From assembly GCF_000383675.1 (NCBI RefSeq), contig NZ_KB911820.1:310001-374000 (forward strand): a stretch of 64,000 nucleotides of DNA, given 5' to 3'. Positions within the stretch are counted from its first letter, which is position 1. Each line of letters opens with the position of its first letter. The position numbers and the translations under genes were made by a program. Shown here one piece after another: positions 41,321-49,339 of this stretch. Source of the stretch: Terracoccus sp. 273MFTsu3.1. GTDB taxonomy: Bacteria; Actinomycetota; Actinomycetes; Actinomycetales; Dermatophilaceae. The notes under the pieces were generated by a model, which saw nothing but the letters and a program-made list of their open reading frames with translations, was not told the origin of the DNA and did not search any database.

Positions 41321-41376
41321 CTGCTCGTTCACGCCTGCTCGTTCACGCCTGCTCGTTCACGCCTGCTGGGTCACGC
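41321..41376 (+). repeat. Four 14-bp tandem repeats upstream of moxR
   Basis: Three exact units of CTGCTCGTTCACGC (41321, 41335, 41349) are followed by one diverged unit CTGCTGGGTCACGC (41363). They lie across the presumed moxR operon promoter and leader. Confidence 0.8.
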
Positions 41377-41424
41377 TCGTCGATGGCGTATGCCGTGTGG
41401 TCGCCTCCCCGCGGAGGCCCGGTC

Positions 41425-42342
41425 TCAGCGGGGCGGGCTGCCCGCGGCCCCTCCCGCCGTCGCGATCGGCACCGCGAAGCCGATGCCGACGAAGAGGCTC
41501 TGGTCGGTCGGGTTCGCGAGCCCCGTGACGATGCCGACGACCTGCCCCGCCTTGTTGAGCAGCGGTCCGCCCGAGTTGCCGGGGTTGACCGCCGCGTCGA
41601 TCTGGATCAGGTGCTCGAGCTTCCGGTCGCCCTCGACGCGCACGGTCCGGTCGAGCGCCGAGACGACGCCCGCCGACAGCGAGTCGGTGAGGCCGAGCGG
41701 GTGGCCGACGGCGAAGACCGGCGCCCCGACCGCCACGCCGCCGCCGAGCACGGCGGGCACGACGGTCTCGGGCAGCGTCGAGGGCCGGAGGGTCGCGATG
41801 TCGCTCTCCGGCTTCTCGGTCGCGATCTTCGCCGGCGAGGTCGTGCCGTCGGCGAAGGTGACGGTGATGTTCGTCGACCCGTCGACGACGTGCAGCGCCG
41901 TCAGCACGGTGCCGTCCTCGTTGACGACGACTCCCGCGCCGCTGCCCTCCTGTTCCTCTCCGGCCACGGTGTCGCGGGTCTCGATGAGCACGAGCGACGG
42001 CGCGATCGCCGCGTGCGCGACCGACCCGTCGGCCGGCGCGGCAGCCTCCGCCTCGGCCTGCTTCTCGATGCCGCGCTGGACGCTCGTGTCGACGTCGCGC
42101 TGCGTGAGGACGGGCGGTCCCGGAGGTCGCGTCACGGCATACGCGATGACGAGCGCGACGATGACGACGAGGGCGACGACGCCCCACCAGACGCGGCGCG
42201 GCACCCGGGCGAGCCGGTCGCGGAGCCGCCGCCATCGGCTCGGTGGGGGAGGATCGGGCTCCGCGTCGGGCGCACGAAGGAGGAGCCTGGCGCCTGGGGC
42301 GACGGCGGTGTCGATCGCGGGAGGAGCGGTGACCCGTGCCAC
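41425..42342 (-). CDS. Membrane-anchored trypsin-like serine protease (HtrA-like without PDZ)
   Basis: The 305-residue protein has a cytoplasmic Pro-rich front, one membrane helix at about residues 52-70, and a trypsin-like domain with His151 (TALHVVDG), Asp181 (ESDIATL) and Ser257 (NPGNSGGP). The pattern around the Ser is that of DegP/HtrA, but the protein stops right after the protease domain, so the PDZ domain is absent. It probably handles misfolded envelope proteins. TACAGT lies 7 bases before the GTG. It is divergent from the CHAD gene. Confidence 0.85.
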   Translation of the reverse strand: MARVTAPPAIDTAVAPGARLLLRAPDAEPDPPPPSRWRRLRDRLARVPRRVWWGVVALVVIVALVIAYAVTRPPGPPVLTQRDVDTSVQRGIEKQAEAEAAAPADGSVAHAAIAPSLVLIETRDTVAGEEQEGSGAGVVVNEDGTVLTALHVVDGSTNITVTFADGTTSPAKIATEKPESDIATLRPSTLPETVVPAVLGGGVAVGAPVFAVGHPLGLTDSLSAGVVSALDRTVRVEGDRKLEHLIQIDAAVNPGNSGGPLLNKAGQVVGIVTGLANPTDQSLFVGIGFAVPIATAGGAAGSPPR

Positions 42343-42355
42343 CTTTTCGACTGTA
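42343..42355 (-). promoter_or_regulatory. Leaderless -10 box of the HtrA-like gene
   Basis: TACAGT (42350-42355, minus strand) is 7 bases before the GTG. The divergent CHAD gene has its own box TAGACA (42438-42443) 6 bases before its ATG at 42450, so the 107-base gap holds two outward leaderless promoters. Confidence 0.5.
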
Positions 42356-42449
42356 CGTTTCCTGAGACCCGAGCGGCAGAGGCTGGTGAGTCTTCACAGG
42401 ATCCGGCGAAGCAGGGGACGCCCACGGCGGCGCACGGTAGACAATGCCT

Positions 42450-43346
42450 ATGCCGTCCGCCGCGTCCCTGCTGAGCGAGCACCTCCGCGAGCAGCGGGAG
42501 GCCCTCGCGACCGCCGAGGCCGCCGTGCGCGCGGGGGAGCCCGAGGGGGTCCACGACCTCCGGGTCGCGATGCGACGGATCCGCAGCGCCCTCGCCAGCT
42601 TCCACGCGCTCGTCGACCCGGCCGTCACCGAGCCGCTCCGCGACGAGCTGCGCTGGGCGGCCGGTCGCCTCGGGGAGGCGCGCGATGCCGAGGTCGTGCA
42701 GGACCTCGTCGACACGCTCCTCGACGACATCGGCCCCGCCGGCCTCAACGGCCTCGACGAGGCCGTGACCGGGCTCCGCGCCCGGCTGCACCTCGACGCC
42801 ACCGCCGCCACCGAGGTCATCGACGAGACCCTCGGGTCGAGCCGGTATGCCGCCGCGATCGCCCTGCTCGACAGCGTCGTCACGCACCCGCCCTTCACGG
42901 ACGACGCCGAGCGGGGCGCGAAGAAGGTCGTGCGCACCGTGCTGCGCAAGGAGAGCAAGCGGGTGCGTGAGCGGGCGGACCTCGCCGAGGCCGCTCTCGC
43001 CACGGGTGACCCCGAGCTGCGGTCCGCCTGCCTCCACGACGTGCGCAAGGCCGCCAAGCGGCTGCGCTACGCGGCCGAGGCGGTGGCACCGGTGACCGGG
43101 GCCAAGGTCGCCCTCGTGGCCGAGCGGGCCGCGGACGTGCAGGGCCTCCTCGGCGACCACCACGACGCCGTCGTCACCCGGGCGACCCTGCGGCACCTGG
43201 CCATCGACGAGGACGCGGGTGTCGCGGCGGCCTTCCTCCTCGGCCACCTCGACGCCGACGAGCAGCGCGCCGCGGACCGTCTCGAGCGACGTGGCGGCAA
43301 GGCACTGCGTCGCCTCGACCGCGCCAGCGACCGGGCCCTCGCCTAG
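42450..43346 (+). CDS. CHAD domain protein
   Basis: The 298-residue helical protein has the two CHAD halves with conserved His and basic residues: GVHDLRVAMRRIRSALASFH and, later, CLHDVRKAAKRLRYAAEAV, and LGDHHDAVV. CHAD domains bind inorganic polyphosphate through these histidines and arginines. Here the domain stands alone, without the CYTH phosphatase domain often fused to it. ATG at 42450 is chosen because TAGACA lies 6 bases before it, matching other leaderless genes; ATG at 42444 is in frame. Confidence 0.85.
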   Translation: MPSAASLLSEHLREQREALATAEAAVRAGEPEGVHDLRVAMRRIRSALASFHALVDPAVTEPLRDELRWAAGRLGEARDAEVVQDLVDTLLDDIGPAGLNGLDEAVTGLRARLHLDATAATEVIDETLGSSRYAAAIALLDSVVTHPPFTDDAERGAKKVVRTVLRKESKRVRERADLAEAALATGDPELRSACLHDVRKAAKRLRYAAEAVAPVTGAKVALVAERAADVQGLLGDHHDAVVTRATLRHLAIDEDAGVAAAFLLGHLDADEQRAADRLERRGGKALRRLDRASDRALA

Positions 43347-43365
43347 AGCGCGGCCCCCCGGCTGC

Positions 43366-44868
43366 TCAGCGTGTGGCGGTGCGACCCTCGGCGATGAGCC
43401 GTGGGACGGGCTGGTCCGGGTGGGGCTCGTCGCCGACCTCCTGCTGCGCCAGCCACAGCCGGGCCTCGAGCTCTTCGCGCACCGCGGCGTAGGCCGGGTC
43501 GTCGGCGACGTTGACGAGCTCCTCGGGGTCGGCCTCGAGGTCGTAGAGCTCCCACTCCTGCGCGAAGCGCCGGTCCGAGCAGCCCGGCAGCCCGAGCCCG
43601 TCGTTGTAGAAGAAGATCAGCGTGTAGCGGTGCGTGCGGTAGCCGTAGTGCGCGCCGACCTGGTGGCTGCGGTCGTCGTGCATCCAGTAGCGGTAGTAGA
43701 AGCCCTCGGCCTCCCGCTCACGATCACGTCGTGCCGCAGCCGGATCGGTGAGGTCCCGCCAGAACGACCGGCCCTGCATGCGCTCGGGCACCTCGACCCC
43801 GGCCGCGTCGAGCAGGGTCGGCGCGAGGTCGACGTTCGTGACGATCCGGTCGAGTGCCTGTCCGGCCGCGACCGCGCGCGGGTAGGACAGGACGAACGGC
43901 ATCCGGATCGACTCCTCGTACATGAAACGCTTGTCGAACCAGCCGTGGTCACCGAGGAAGAAGCCCTGGTCGGAGGAGTAGACGACGATCGTGTCGTCGA
44001 GCTCGCCGCGGTCGGCCAGCCACGACGTCAGCCGCCCGACGTTGTCGTCGACGGACGCGACGCACGCGAGGTAGTCCTCCATGTAACGCTGGTACTTCCA
44101 CAGCGCCTCCTCGTCGGCCGACAGCCCCTGCGGGACCGGTTGCTTGAGGTCCTCCTCGGTGAGGTGGTCGGCGATCCGCATCGCCGCCCGACGTGCCGTG
44201 TCGGAGCGGCCGGCGAGGTCGTCGGTGAACGTCGGGGGCACCGGGATCGGCTCGCCTCCGGCAGGCCCGCCCTCGGCATACATCCCCGCGTGGGCGGCGT
44301 CGGGCTCCCACGGACGATGTGGCGCCTTGTGCCACACGAGCACGCACCACGGCCGGTCGTCGCCCGAGCCGTCCAGCGACTCGACCCAGTCGATCGCGAG
44401 GTCGGTGATGAGGTCGGTCGCGTAGCCCGGCTCGACGCGCAGTCCGTCGACGGAGAGGAAACGGGGGTCGTGGTACTCGCCCTGGTCGATGAGCGCGTCC
44501 CACCGGTCGAAGCCCTGCGGGTCGTGGTCGACACCGTCGCTCGAGCCCTGCCCCATGTGCCACTTGCCGACGAACGCCGTGCGGTAGCCCGCGTCGCGCA
44601 GCGCCGTGACGAAGGTCGGCTGCGACGCGTCGACGAACGTGTCGAGGGTCGTCACGCCGTTGACGTGGCTGTAGGTGCCGGTGAGGATCGAGGCCCGACT
44701 CGGCGCGCACAGCGAGTTCGTCGCGAAGAGGTTGTCGAGACGCACGCCGGCCTCCGCGACCGCGTCGATGTGCGGCGTGCGGTTGACCACGGAGCCGTAG
44801 GTGCCGATGGCGTGCGCGGCGTGGTCGTCGCTCAGCATGAAGACGACGTTGGGCCGGTGGTCGCTCAT
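43366..44868 (-). CDS. Sulfatase family protein (type I, formylglycine-dependent)
   Basis: The 500-residue protein has the metal Asp pair in VVFMLSDDHAAHA, the formylglycine motif CAPSRAS with Cys54, GKWHMG, and later SSDQGFFLGDHGWFDKR, the standard sulfatase metal-site motifs. There is no signal peptide, so it would act in the cytoplasm or be exported otherwise. No formylglycine-generating enzyme gene is in the window. The ATG overlaps the stop of the DinB-like gene (ATGA, 44865-44868), so they are coupled. Confidence 0.9.
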   Translation of the reverse strand: MSDHRPNVVFMLSDDHAAHAIGTYGSVVNRTPHIDAVAEAGVRLDNLFATNSLCAPSRASILTGTYSHVNGVTTLDTFVDASQPTFVTALRDAGYRTAFVGKWHMGQGSSDGVDHDPQGFDRWDALIDQGEYHDPRFLSVDGLRVEPGYATDLITDLAIDWVESLDGSGDDRPWCVLVWHKAPHRPWEPDAAHAGMYAEGGPAGGEPIPVPPTFTDDLAGRSDTARRAAMRIADHLTEEDLKQPVPQGLSADEEALWKYQRYMEDYLACVASVDDNVGRLTSWLADRGELDDTIVVYSSDQGFFLGDHGWFDKRFMYEESIRMPFVLSYPRAVAAGQALDRIVTNVDLAPTLLDAAGVEVPERMQGRSFWRDLTDPAAARRDREREAEGFYYRYWMHDDRSHQVGAHYGYRTHRYTLIFFYNDGLGLPGCSDRRFAQEWELYDLEADPEELVNVADDPAYAAVREELEARLWLAQQEVGDEPHPDQPVPRLIAEGRTATR

Positions 44869-45539
44869 GACTCGGCCCCGCGGTGGGCTGCGTCGGCCTC
44901 CGACGGCGGGCGGTGCGCGTCGGCGGCGGCCTGGATGCGCGCCACGTGCTCGGTCCACCACGCCTCGCCGCCCATGTCGTCGTGGTCGCGCCCGCCCCGC
45001 CCGTCGATCGTCTCCCGGAGGATGTCGGCGTGGCCCGCGTGCTGCGACACCTCCGCGACGCAGCGCACGAGCAGCGACCCGAGCGTCGTCGACCGGCGCT
45101 CCTCCGGCCACCACGCGACGCTCGCCGGGGCGTCGAGCCCGAGCTCGCGCACGACGGCGTCGCAGTGCACCGCGGCCCGCTCGTAGAGCCCGACGAGGTC
45201 GGCACGCGACTCCTCGGCCGTCGCCCACATGTCGGCCGAGTCCCAGATCGAGCCGTCCTCGACCCACGGCAGCCGCTCGACGGACGGCCGGCCGACGGAG
45301 TCGCCGAGGTAGGCGAGCTGGACGCCGGCGACGTGCTTGACGAGCCCGAGCAGGTTGGTGCCACTCGGCGTGATCGGGCGCCGCACGTCGTAGTCGCCCA
45401 GCCCGTCGAGCGCCGCGAGCAGCCCGTCCCGCCCCTCCTGCAGGTAGCGCAGGAGGTCGTCGACGAGGTGTGGACCACCCACCCGCGTCGACTCGCTCGT
45501 CCCACTCACCCGGCTGGTCCCGCTCGGTGTCGCGCTCAC
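44865..45539 (-). CDS. DinB/DUF664-family protein
   Basis: The 224-residue protein shows HLVDDLLRYLQEGRDGLLAA, PSGTNLLGLVKHVAGVQLAY, and SLLVRCVAEVSQHAGHADIL, giving the three-histidine metal site of the DinB-like four-helix fold (His in LVKH, His in SQHAGH). Some members are thiol S-transferases using mycothiol or bacillithiol; the substrate here is unknown. TAGCGT lies 7 bases before the GTG at 45539. It is co-translated with the sulfatase. The first 20 residues are a Ser/Thr-rich low-complexity part. Confidence 0.85.
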   Translation of the reverse strand: MSATPSGTSRVSGTSESTRVGGPHLVDDLLRYLQEGRDGLLAALDGLGDYDVRRPITPSGTNLLGLVKHVAGVQLAYLGDSVGRPSVERLPWVEDGSIWDSADMWATAEESRADLVGLYERAAVHCDAVVRELGLDAPASVAWWPEERRSTTLGSLLVRCVAEVSQHAGHADILRETIDGRGGRDHDDMGGEAWWTEHVARIQAAADAHRPPSEADAAHRGAES

Positions 45540-45620
45540 GCCGACCACGCTAGACGCAGCCCCTGACGAGGTCGACCGTCCCGACGGGAACGCCGTCGCG
45601 CCGCGGGGCATCACAGCGGC

Positions 45621-45842
45621 ATGGACGTCGACCTCGCCTGCCCGATCTGCTCCGCACCGTCGATGACGACCGGCGAGATCGTCGGCCGCTCGCCGGGGGT
45701 GAAGTTCAAGGAGAGCGGGGGTGGCCTGCTCGGTGACCTGACCGGGGTCCCCGTCACGACCGGCGTCTTCAACCACAGCGCCCGTGCCCTCCGCTGCGAC
45801 GCGTGCGGCACGATCGTGGTCCCCTCGCCACAGCGTCGGTGA
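45621..45842 (+). CDS. Small zinc-ribbon protein
   Basis: The 73-residue protein has two Cys pairs, CPIC at residues 7-10 and CDAC near residue 59, with a Gly-rich middle (GVKFKESGGGLLGDLTG). This is the pattern of a zinc ribbon; it resembles short stand-alone proteins of the DUF6487 kind, though I am not certain of that name. It is divergent from the DinB-like gene. Function unknown. Confidence 0.65.
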   Translation: MDVDLACPICSAPSMTTGEIVGRSPGVKFKESGGGLLGDLTGVPVTTGVFNHSARALRCDACGTIVVPSPQRR

Positions 45843-45912
45843 CGCCCCGCGACGCCGCCGCGAGGGGACGCTCGACATCAGGACGGCCCGGGTATGCCGT
45901 GTCGCCGGGTCG

Positions 45913-46740
45913 TCAGGAGGCGGCGCCCTCCAGCACCCTGGCATCACGCCGCCTCGCGGCCGGTGAGCCGGGTGTCGGGGCGAAGCGCCAGATGATGCCC
46001 TGCTGCGCGAAGGTCCACGCGTTGTTGACGAACCAGTAGGCGATGAGGCCGGCCGGCACGACGAGCGCCGCCGTGAGGACGCCGGCCGCGCCGAGCCACG
46101 GCATGAGCCGCTGGACCGTCGCCATCCCCTCGGGCAGGTCGGTGACGTCGGTCATCGGCAGCACGAACCAGCGCTGCGCGAGCAGGCTGAGCGCGGCTGC
46201 ACCGAGCGCGACCGCGACGAGGACGAGCCCGGCCACCGGGTTCGACCCCAACGTCGTGCCGAGGTGGCTCGTCAGGTGCAGCCCGGCGAGGGACGCGGCC
46301 GACGCCGACGCGACGAGACCGGCGTCGAGCGCCCCGACCGAGTGCCCGGCCGTCAGGTCGGAGACGACGCGGTAGAGCGCGTAGAAGAGCGGCAGCTGCA
46401 GGAGTGCCGGCGCGAGGCTCCATCCCGAGACGCCGTGCTCGGCGTGGATCGCCTTCTGCTCGGCCCGCATCGCGGTCAGCTGCTCGAGATCGCGGCTGCC
46501 GGCATACCTCTGACGGAGCTCGCGCAGCTGGGGCGCGGCGTGGGCGCGGGCGTGCGACGAGCGCACCCCGTGGATCGTCACGGGCAGCAGGAGCGTGCGG
46601 ACGGCGACGACGAGCAGCGCGACGGCGAGCAGCCAGGCGCCCGCGGAGCCGGGGCGGAGGCCGACGGCGCCGGCGACGTCGTGGGTGGCCGCGAGCACCG
46701 CGGCGACGGCATGGGTGAAGGGGGACAGCAGGTCAGGCAT
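45913..46740 (-). CDS. YidC/Oxa1-family membrane insertase paralogue
   Basis: The 275-residue protein has the Oxa1 core: LLPVTIHGVRSSHARAHAAP, the cytoplasmic helical hairpin with QRYAGSRDLEQLTAMRAEQK and AIHAEHGVSGW, LLQLPLFYALYRVVSD, and the last helices with GLIAYWFVNNAWTFAQQGII. The main yidC of bacteria lies next to rpmH/rnpA, which are not here, so this is a second, specialised insertase. An Arg in the groove (VRSSHAR) is present. It is co-directional with a DUF6412-like gene upstream. Confidence 0.85.
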   Translation of the reverse strand: MPDLLSPFTHAVAAVLAATHDVAGAVGLRPGSAGAWLLAVALLVVAVRTLLLPVTIHGVRSSHARAHAAPQLRELRQRYAGSRDLEQLTAMRAEQKAIHAEHGVSGWSLAPALLQLPLFYALYRVVSDLTAGHSVGALDAGLVASASAASLAGLHLTSHLGTTLGSNPVAGLVLVAVALGAAALSLLAQRWFVLPMTDVTDLPEGMATVQRLMPWLGAAGVLTAALVVPAGLIAYWFVNNAWTFAQQGIIWRFAPTPGSPAARRRDARVLEGAAS

Positions 46741-46822
46741 GGGTGAGCTCCTCGGCTCGGGCCCGCGACGGGGCCGGGACAGGTGGGCAGAGGCCCGGAC
46801 GTCGCGGGTGCGACGAACGGGG

Positions 46823-47137
46823 TCAGTGCCGACCCGGAGCCCGAGGACGCTGCGGGCAGCGTGGGGCGTCGAGGGCGCACCAGTACGCCGTCGCGGCGGG
46901 GACGGAGCCCGACACCCCGGAGGGGTGGAGGGGCACGGGCACCGGCCGGACGGTGCGCACGGCAGTCTTCGTGAGCACGACCATGAGCACGCCGGCCGTC
47001 ATGGCGGTGAGGAGCACCTGGCCGGCACTCCCACCCGTGACGGTGCCGAGGATGACGACGACGGCCGCGGCGAGGCTCGCCGCGAGGGCGGGGAGGGCGG
47101 CCACGTCGGCGGACGCGCGCTGGCGCAGGACGCTCAT
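46823..47137 (-). CDS. Small membrane protein (DUF6412-like), upstream of the YidC paralogue
   Basis: The 104-residue protein has two membrane helices (about residues 14-36 and 42-57) and a C-terminal tail with WCALDAPRCPQRPRAPGRH. The two cysteines and the PRAPG ending match the DUF6412 family as I recall it, which commonly lies next to a YidC paralogue in actinobacteria. It may be a client or partner of the insertase. AGGAG precedes the ATG at 47137. Confidence 0.6.
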   Translation of the reverse strand: MSVLRQRASADVAALPALAASLAAAVVVILGTVTGGSAGQVLLTAMTAGVLMVVLTKTAVRTVRPVPVPLHPSGVSGSVPAATAYWCALDAPRCPQRPRAPGRH

Positions 47138-47204
47138 GCCCGTCTCCTCTCGTGACCTGGCTGCTCGGCAGCCCCGGGGGTCGTCGACCCACCTCGAGCG
47201 TACG

Positions 47205-47735
47205 TCACGCGAGCCGCGTCGCCCGATCCCACAGGGCGGCGACCGCGGCGGTCTGCGCCTCGAGGTCGAGGCCGCTCCCGTCGAGCACGTGGTCGACAGC
47301 CAGGTGGGCGTCGGTGTCGGCCTCGTGCAGCGCGACGAACTCCTCGTCGGTCAGCCACACCGTCCGGGTCGCCGCCCGCCGCCACGCCTCGTCGAGCGGG
47401 ACGCTCAGTCGCACGACGACGCAGTCCGGCACCAGTGCGCGGTAGAGCCCGAGCGTCTCGGCCGTGAGGACGTCGGCGACGACGACGTCGAACCCCGCTG
47501 CGGCCATGCGCCCGGCGAGTGCGCAGGCGTTGCGCACCCCGAGCCGCTGCTGCCGCCGACCCTCCTCCCCGTCCCACGGCGCAGCCCCGCCCGAGACGAC
47601 GAGCTGCCGCACGTCGTCGACGTCGATCACCGCGCACCGCTGGCGCGACTCCGCGACCGTGCGCGCCGTCGTGGACTTGCCCACCGCCGGAGGTCCGGTG
47701 AGCACGAGGACGGGACGTGACGGCATACGACCCAT
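47205..47735 (-). CDS. P-loop kinase-like ATPase (AAA_33 type)
   Basis: The 176-residue protein has Walker A LTGPPAVGKST and the region DVDDVRQLVVSGGAAPW, then VVVRLSVPLDEAWRRAATRT as a lid part. Small kinases of this group phosphorylate nucleosides, sugars or antibiotics; the substrate is unknown. The protein at 48682 is clearly related and lies on the opposite strand, with an esterase gene between. ATG at 47735 is chosen; an ATG at 47726 lies inside a copy of the window-wide motif. Confidence 0.75.
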   Translation of the reverse strand: MGRMPSRPVLVLTGPPAVGKSTTARTVAESRQRCAVIDVDDVRQLVVSGGAAPWDGEEGRRQQRLGVRNACALAGRMAAAGFDVVVADVLTAETLGLYRALVPDCVVVRLSVPLDEAWRRAATRTVWLTDEEFVALHEADTDAHLAVDHVLDGSGLDLEAQTAAVAALWDRATRLA

Positions 47736-47767
47736 GCTCGCGCACGCAGGGTGGTGGGGTTATCCCG

Positions 47768-47803
47768 TTGCCTCCTGCGCGAGGGCTCCGTACGTTGCCA
47801 CGC
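47768..47803 (+). promoter_or_regulatory. Complete leaderless promoter of the esterase gene
   Basis: TTGCCT (47768-47773), a 17-base spacer, TACGTT (47791-47796) and 7 bases to the ATG at 47804. This is the clearest full sigma-70-like promoter of the leaderless set. Confidence 0.65.
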
Positions 47804-48685
47804 ATGGCTACCCGCGTGCCGTACCGACCGCTGCCGATCGACCAGACGGACGTCGTCTACGAGTACGGCCCGGACTCGGAGCGGCGCGCCGGGGTCCCCG
47901 CCGGCGAGACGGTCGAGCTGCGGATCGAGGAGAGCGCCACCTACCCGGGGACGTCGCGCCGCGTGTGGGTGCACGTGCCGACCGGCCACGACCCGGCCGA
48001 GCCGGCGAACCTCATGGTCTTCAACGACGGCTGGTGGTATCTCGACCCGGACGGTGACGTGCGCGGCGGTATCGTCCTCGACAACCTCGTCCACGCCGGC
48101 GACATCCCCGTGACCATCGGTGTCTTCGTCGATCCCGGGGTGTTCGTGGACCGCGACGACCCCGACGAGCGGAAGAACCGCAACACCGAGTACGACGCCT
48201 TCGACGACCGCTACGTGACCTTCCTCCTCGACGAGGTGCTGCCCCTCGTCACCGCGCGTTGGGCGGTCAGCGGCGACCCCGACCGGTGGGGGATCTGCGG
48301 CGGCAGCAGCGGCGGCGACGGCGCGCTCACCGCGGCGTGGCTGCGGCCCGACCGCTTCCGCAGGGTCATCGCCTTCCTGTCGAGCTTCGCGCAGATGCCG
48401 GGCGGCAACCCCTATCCCGACCTCGTCCACGCCGGCCCGCCCCAGCCGCTACGCATCTTCCTCCAGGCCGGGCACCGCGACCTCGGGTGGAACGAGCCGG
48501 AGATGAACTGGCTCGCCGAGAACCTCCGCACGACGGCTGCGCTCGTCGAGGCCGGCTACGACGCGCGCCTCGTCCTCGGCGACGGCGGCCACAGCGCCAA
48601 CCACGGCGGCGTCCTGCTGCCCGACGCGCTGCGCTGGGTCTGGCGCCCCCGGTCCCGGGGGTCGGACGGGGAGCACGAGTCGTGA
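47804..48685 (+). CDS. Esterase of the enterochelin-esterase-like (Fes/IroE) alpha/beta type
   Basis: The 293-residue protein has SRRVWVHVPTGHDPAEPANL, LMVFNDGWWYLD, LLDEVLPLVTARWAVSGDP, the nucleophile in GICGGSSGGDGAL, and the His in DGGHSANHGG. This is the esterase D/enterochelin-esterase-like fold; no siderophore genes are near, so the real ester is unknown. No signal peptide is present. It overlaps the kinase-like gene by 4 bases (GTGA at 48682). Confidence 0.85.
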   Translation: MATRVPYRPLPIDQTDVVYEYGPDSERRAGVPAGETVELRIEESATYPGTSRRVWVHVPTGHDPAEPANLMVFNDGWWYLDPDGDVRGGIVLDNLVHAGDIPVTIGVFVDPGVFVDRDDPDERKNRNTEYDAFDDRYVTFLLDEVLPLVTARWAVSGDPDRWGICGGSSGGDGALTAAWLRPDRFRRVIAFLSSFAQMPGGNPYPDLVHAGPPQPLRIFLQAGHRDLGWNEPEMNWLAENLRTTAALVEAGYDARLVLGDGGHSANHGGVLLPDALRWVWRPRSRGSDGEHES

Positions 48686-49260
48686 CGGCTCGAGCGCCGG
48701 GGCGCTCCCCCCTCGACGGCGGCGCCGCCTGCCTCCTCGTCGTCGGTGCCCCGGGTGCGGGGAAGTCGACGGTCACCAGGCTCGTCGCGGGCCGCCTGTC
48801 GCGAGCCGCGCTCCTCGAGGGCGACACCGTCAGCCGGCTCGTCGTCAGCGGGCGCGTCTGGGCGCTCGGGGAGCCCGCCGACGAGGCCGACCGCCAGACC
48901 CGCCTCACCAACGACAACCTCGTGGCGCTCGCGGCGAGCTTCGCCGACGCGGGCTTCACGCCCGTCATCGACTGGGTCGTCCCCGACCGTGCCCAGCTCG
49001 ACCTCTACGTCGCCGGGCTCGGTGACCGCGGCCTGGCTCTCGTCGTCCTCGACCCGGGCGGAGACGTGTGCCGTCACCGCAACGAGCTGCGCGACCCGGA
49101 GGAGCAGTTCGACTTCGACGGGCAGGAGGCGCTCGTCGCGACGATGCGCCGCGGCTTCGGCGAGGTCGGCTGGTGGTTCGACACGTCTGCGCTGACGCCC
49201 GAGGAGACCGCCGAGCAGGTGCTCGCCCACGCGTACGCCCTCGGGCGGCGTGGTCTCTGA
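48682..49260 (+). CDS. P-loop kinase-like ATPase, paralogue of the protein at 47205
   Basis: The 192-residue protein has Walker A VVGAPGAGKSTVTRL and EGDTVSRLVVSGRVWALGEP, which aligns with DVDDVRQLVVSGGAAPW of the 47205 protein. It continues with DWVVPDRAQLDLYV and LVVLDPGGDVCRHRN. Its GTG overlaps the esterase stop (GTGA), so they are co-translated. The esterase-kinase pair may process one small molecule; that is inference. Confidence 0.75.
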   Translation: MTARAPGRSPLDGGAACLLVVGAPGAGKSTVTRLVAGRLSRAALLEGDTVSRLVVSGRVWALGEPADEADRQTRLTNDNLVALAASFADAGFTPVIDWVVPDRAQLDLYVAGLGDRGLALVVLDPGGDVCRHRNELRDPEEQFDFDGQEALVATMRRGFGEVGWWFDTSALTPEETAEQVLAHAYALGRRGL

Positions 49261-49339
49261 CGACCTGCGGGCGCGGGTGGCCCGGCCGCCCTATCCTCGG
49301 TCTCGGGGAGCATCTCCCGAAACCCTCGAGGAGGGCGGC

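Noticed and set aside
46240..46256. A tRNA-like GGTTCGA run
   Set aside because: It lies inside the YidC paralogue and no cloverleaf can be drawn around it. No tRNA was found anywhere.
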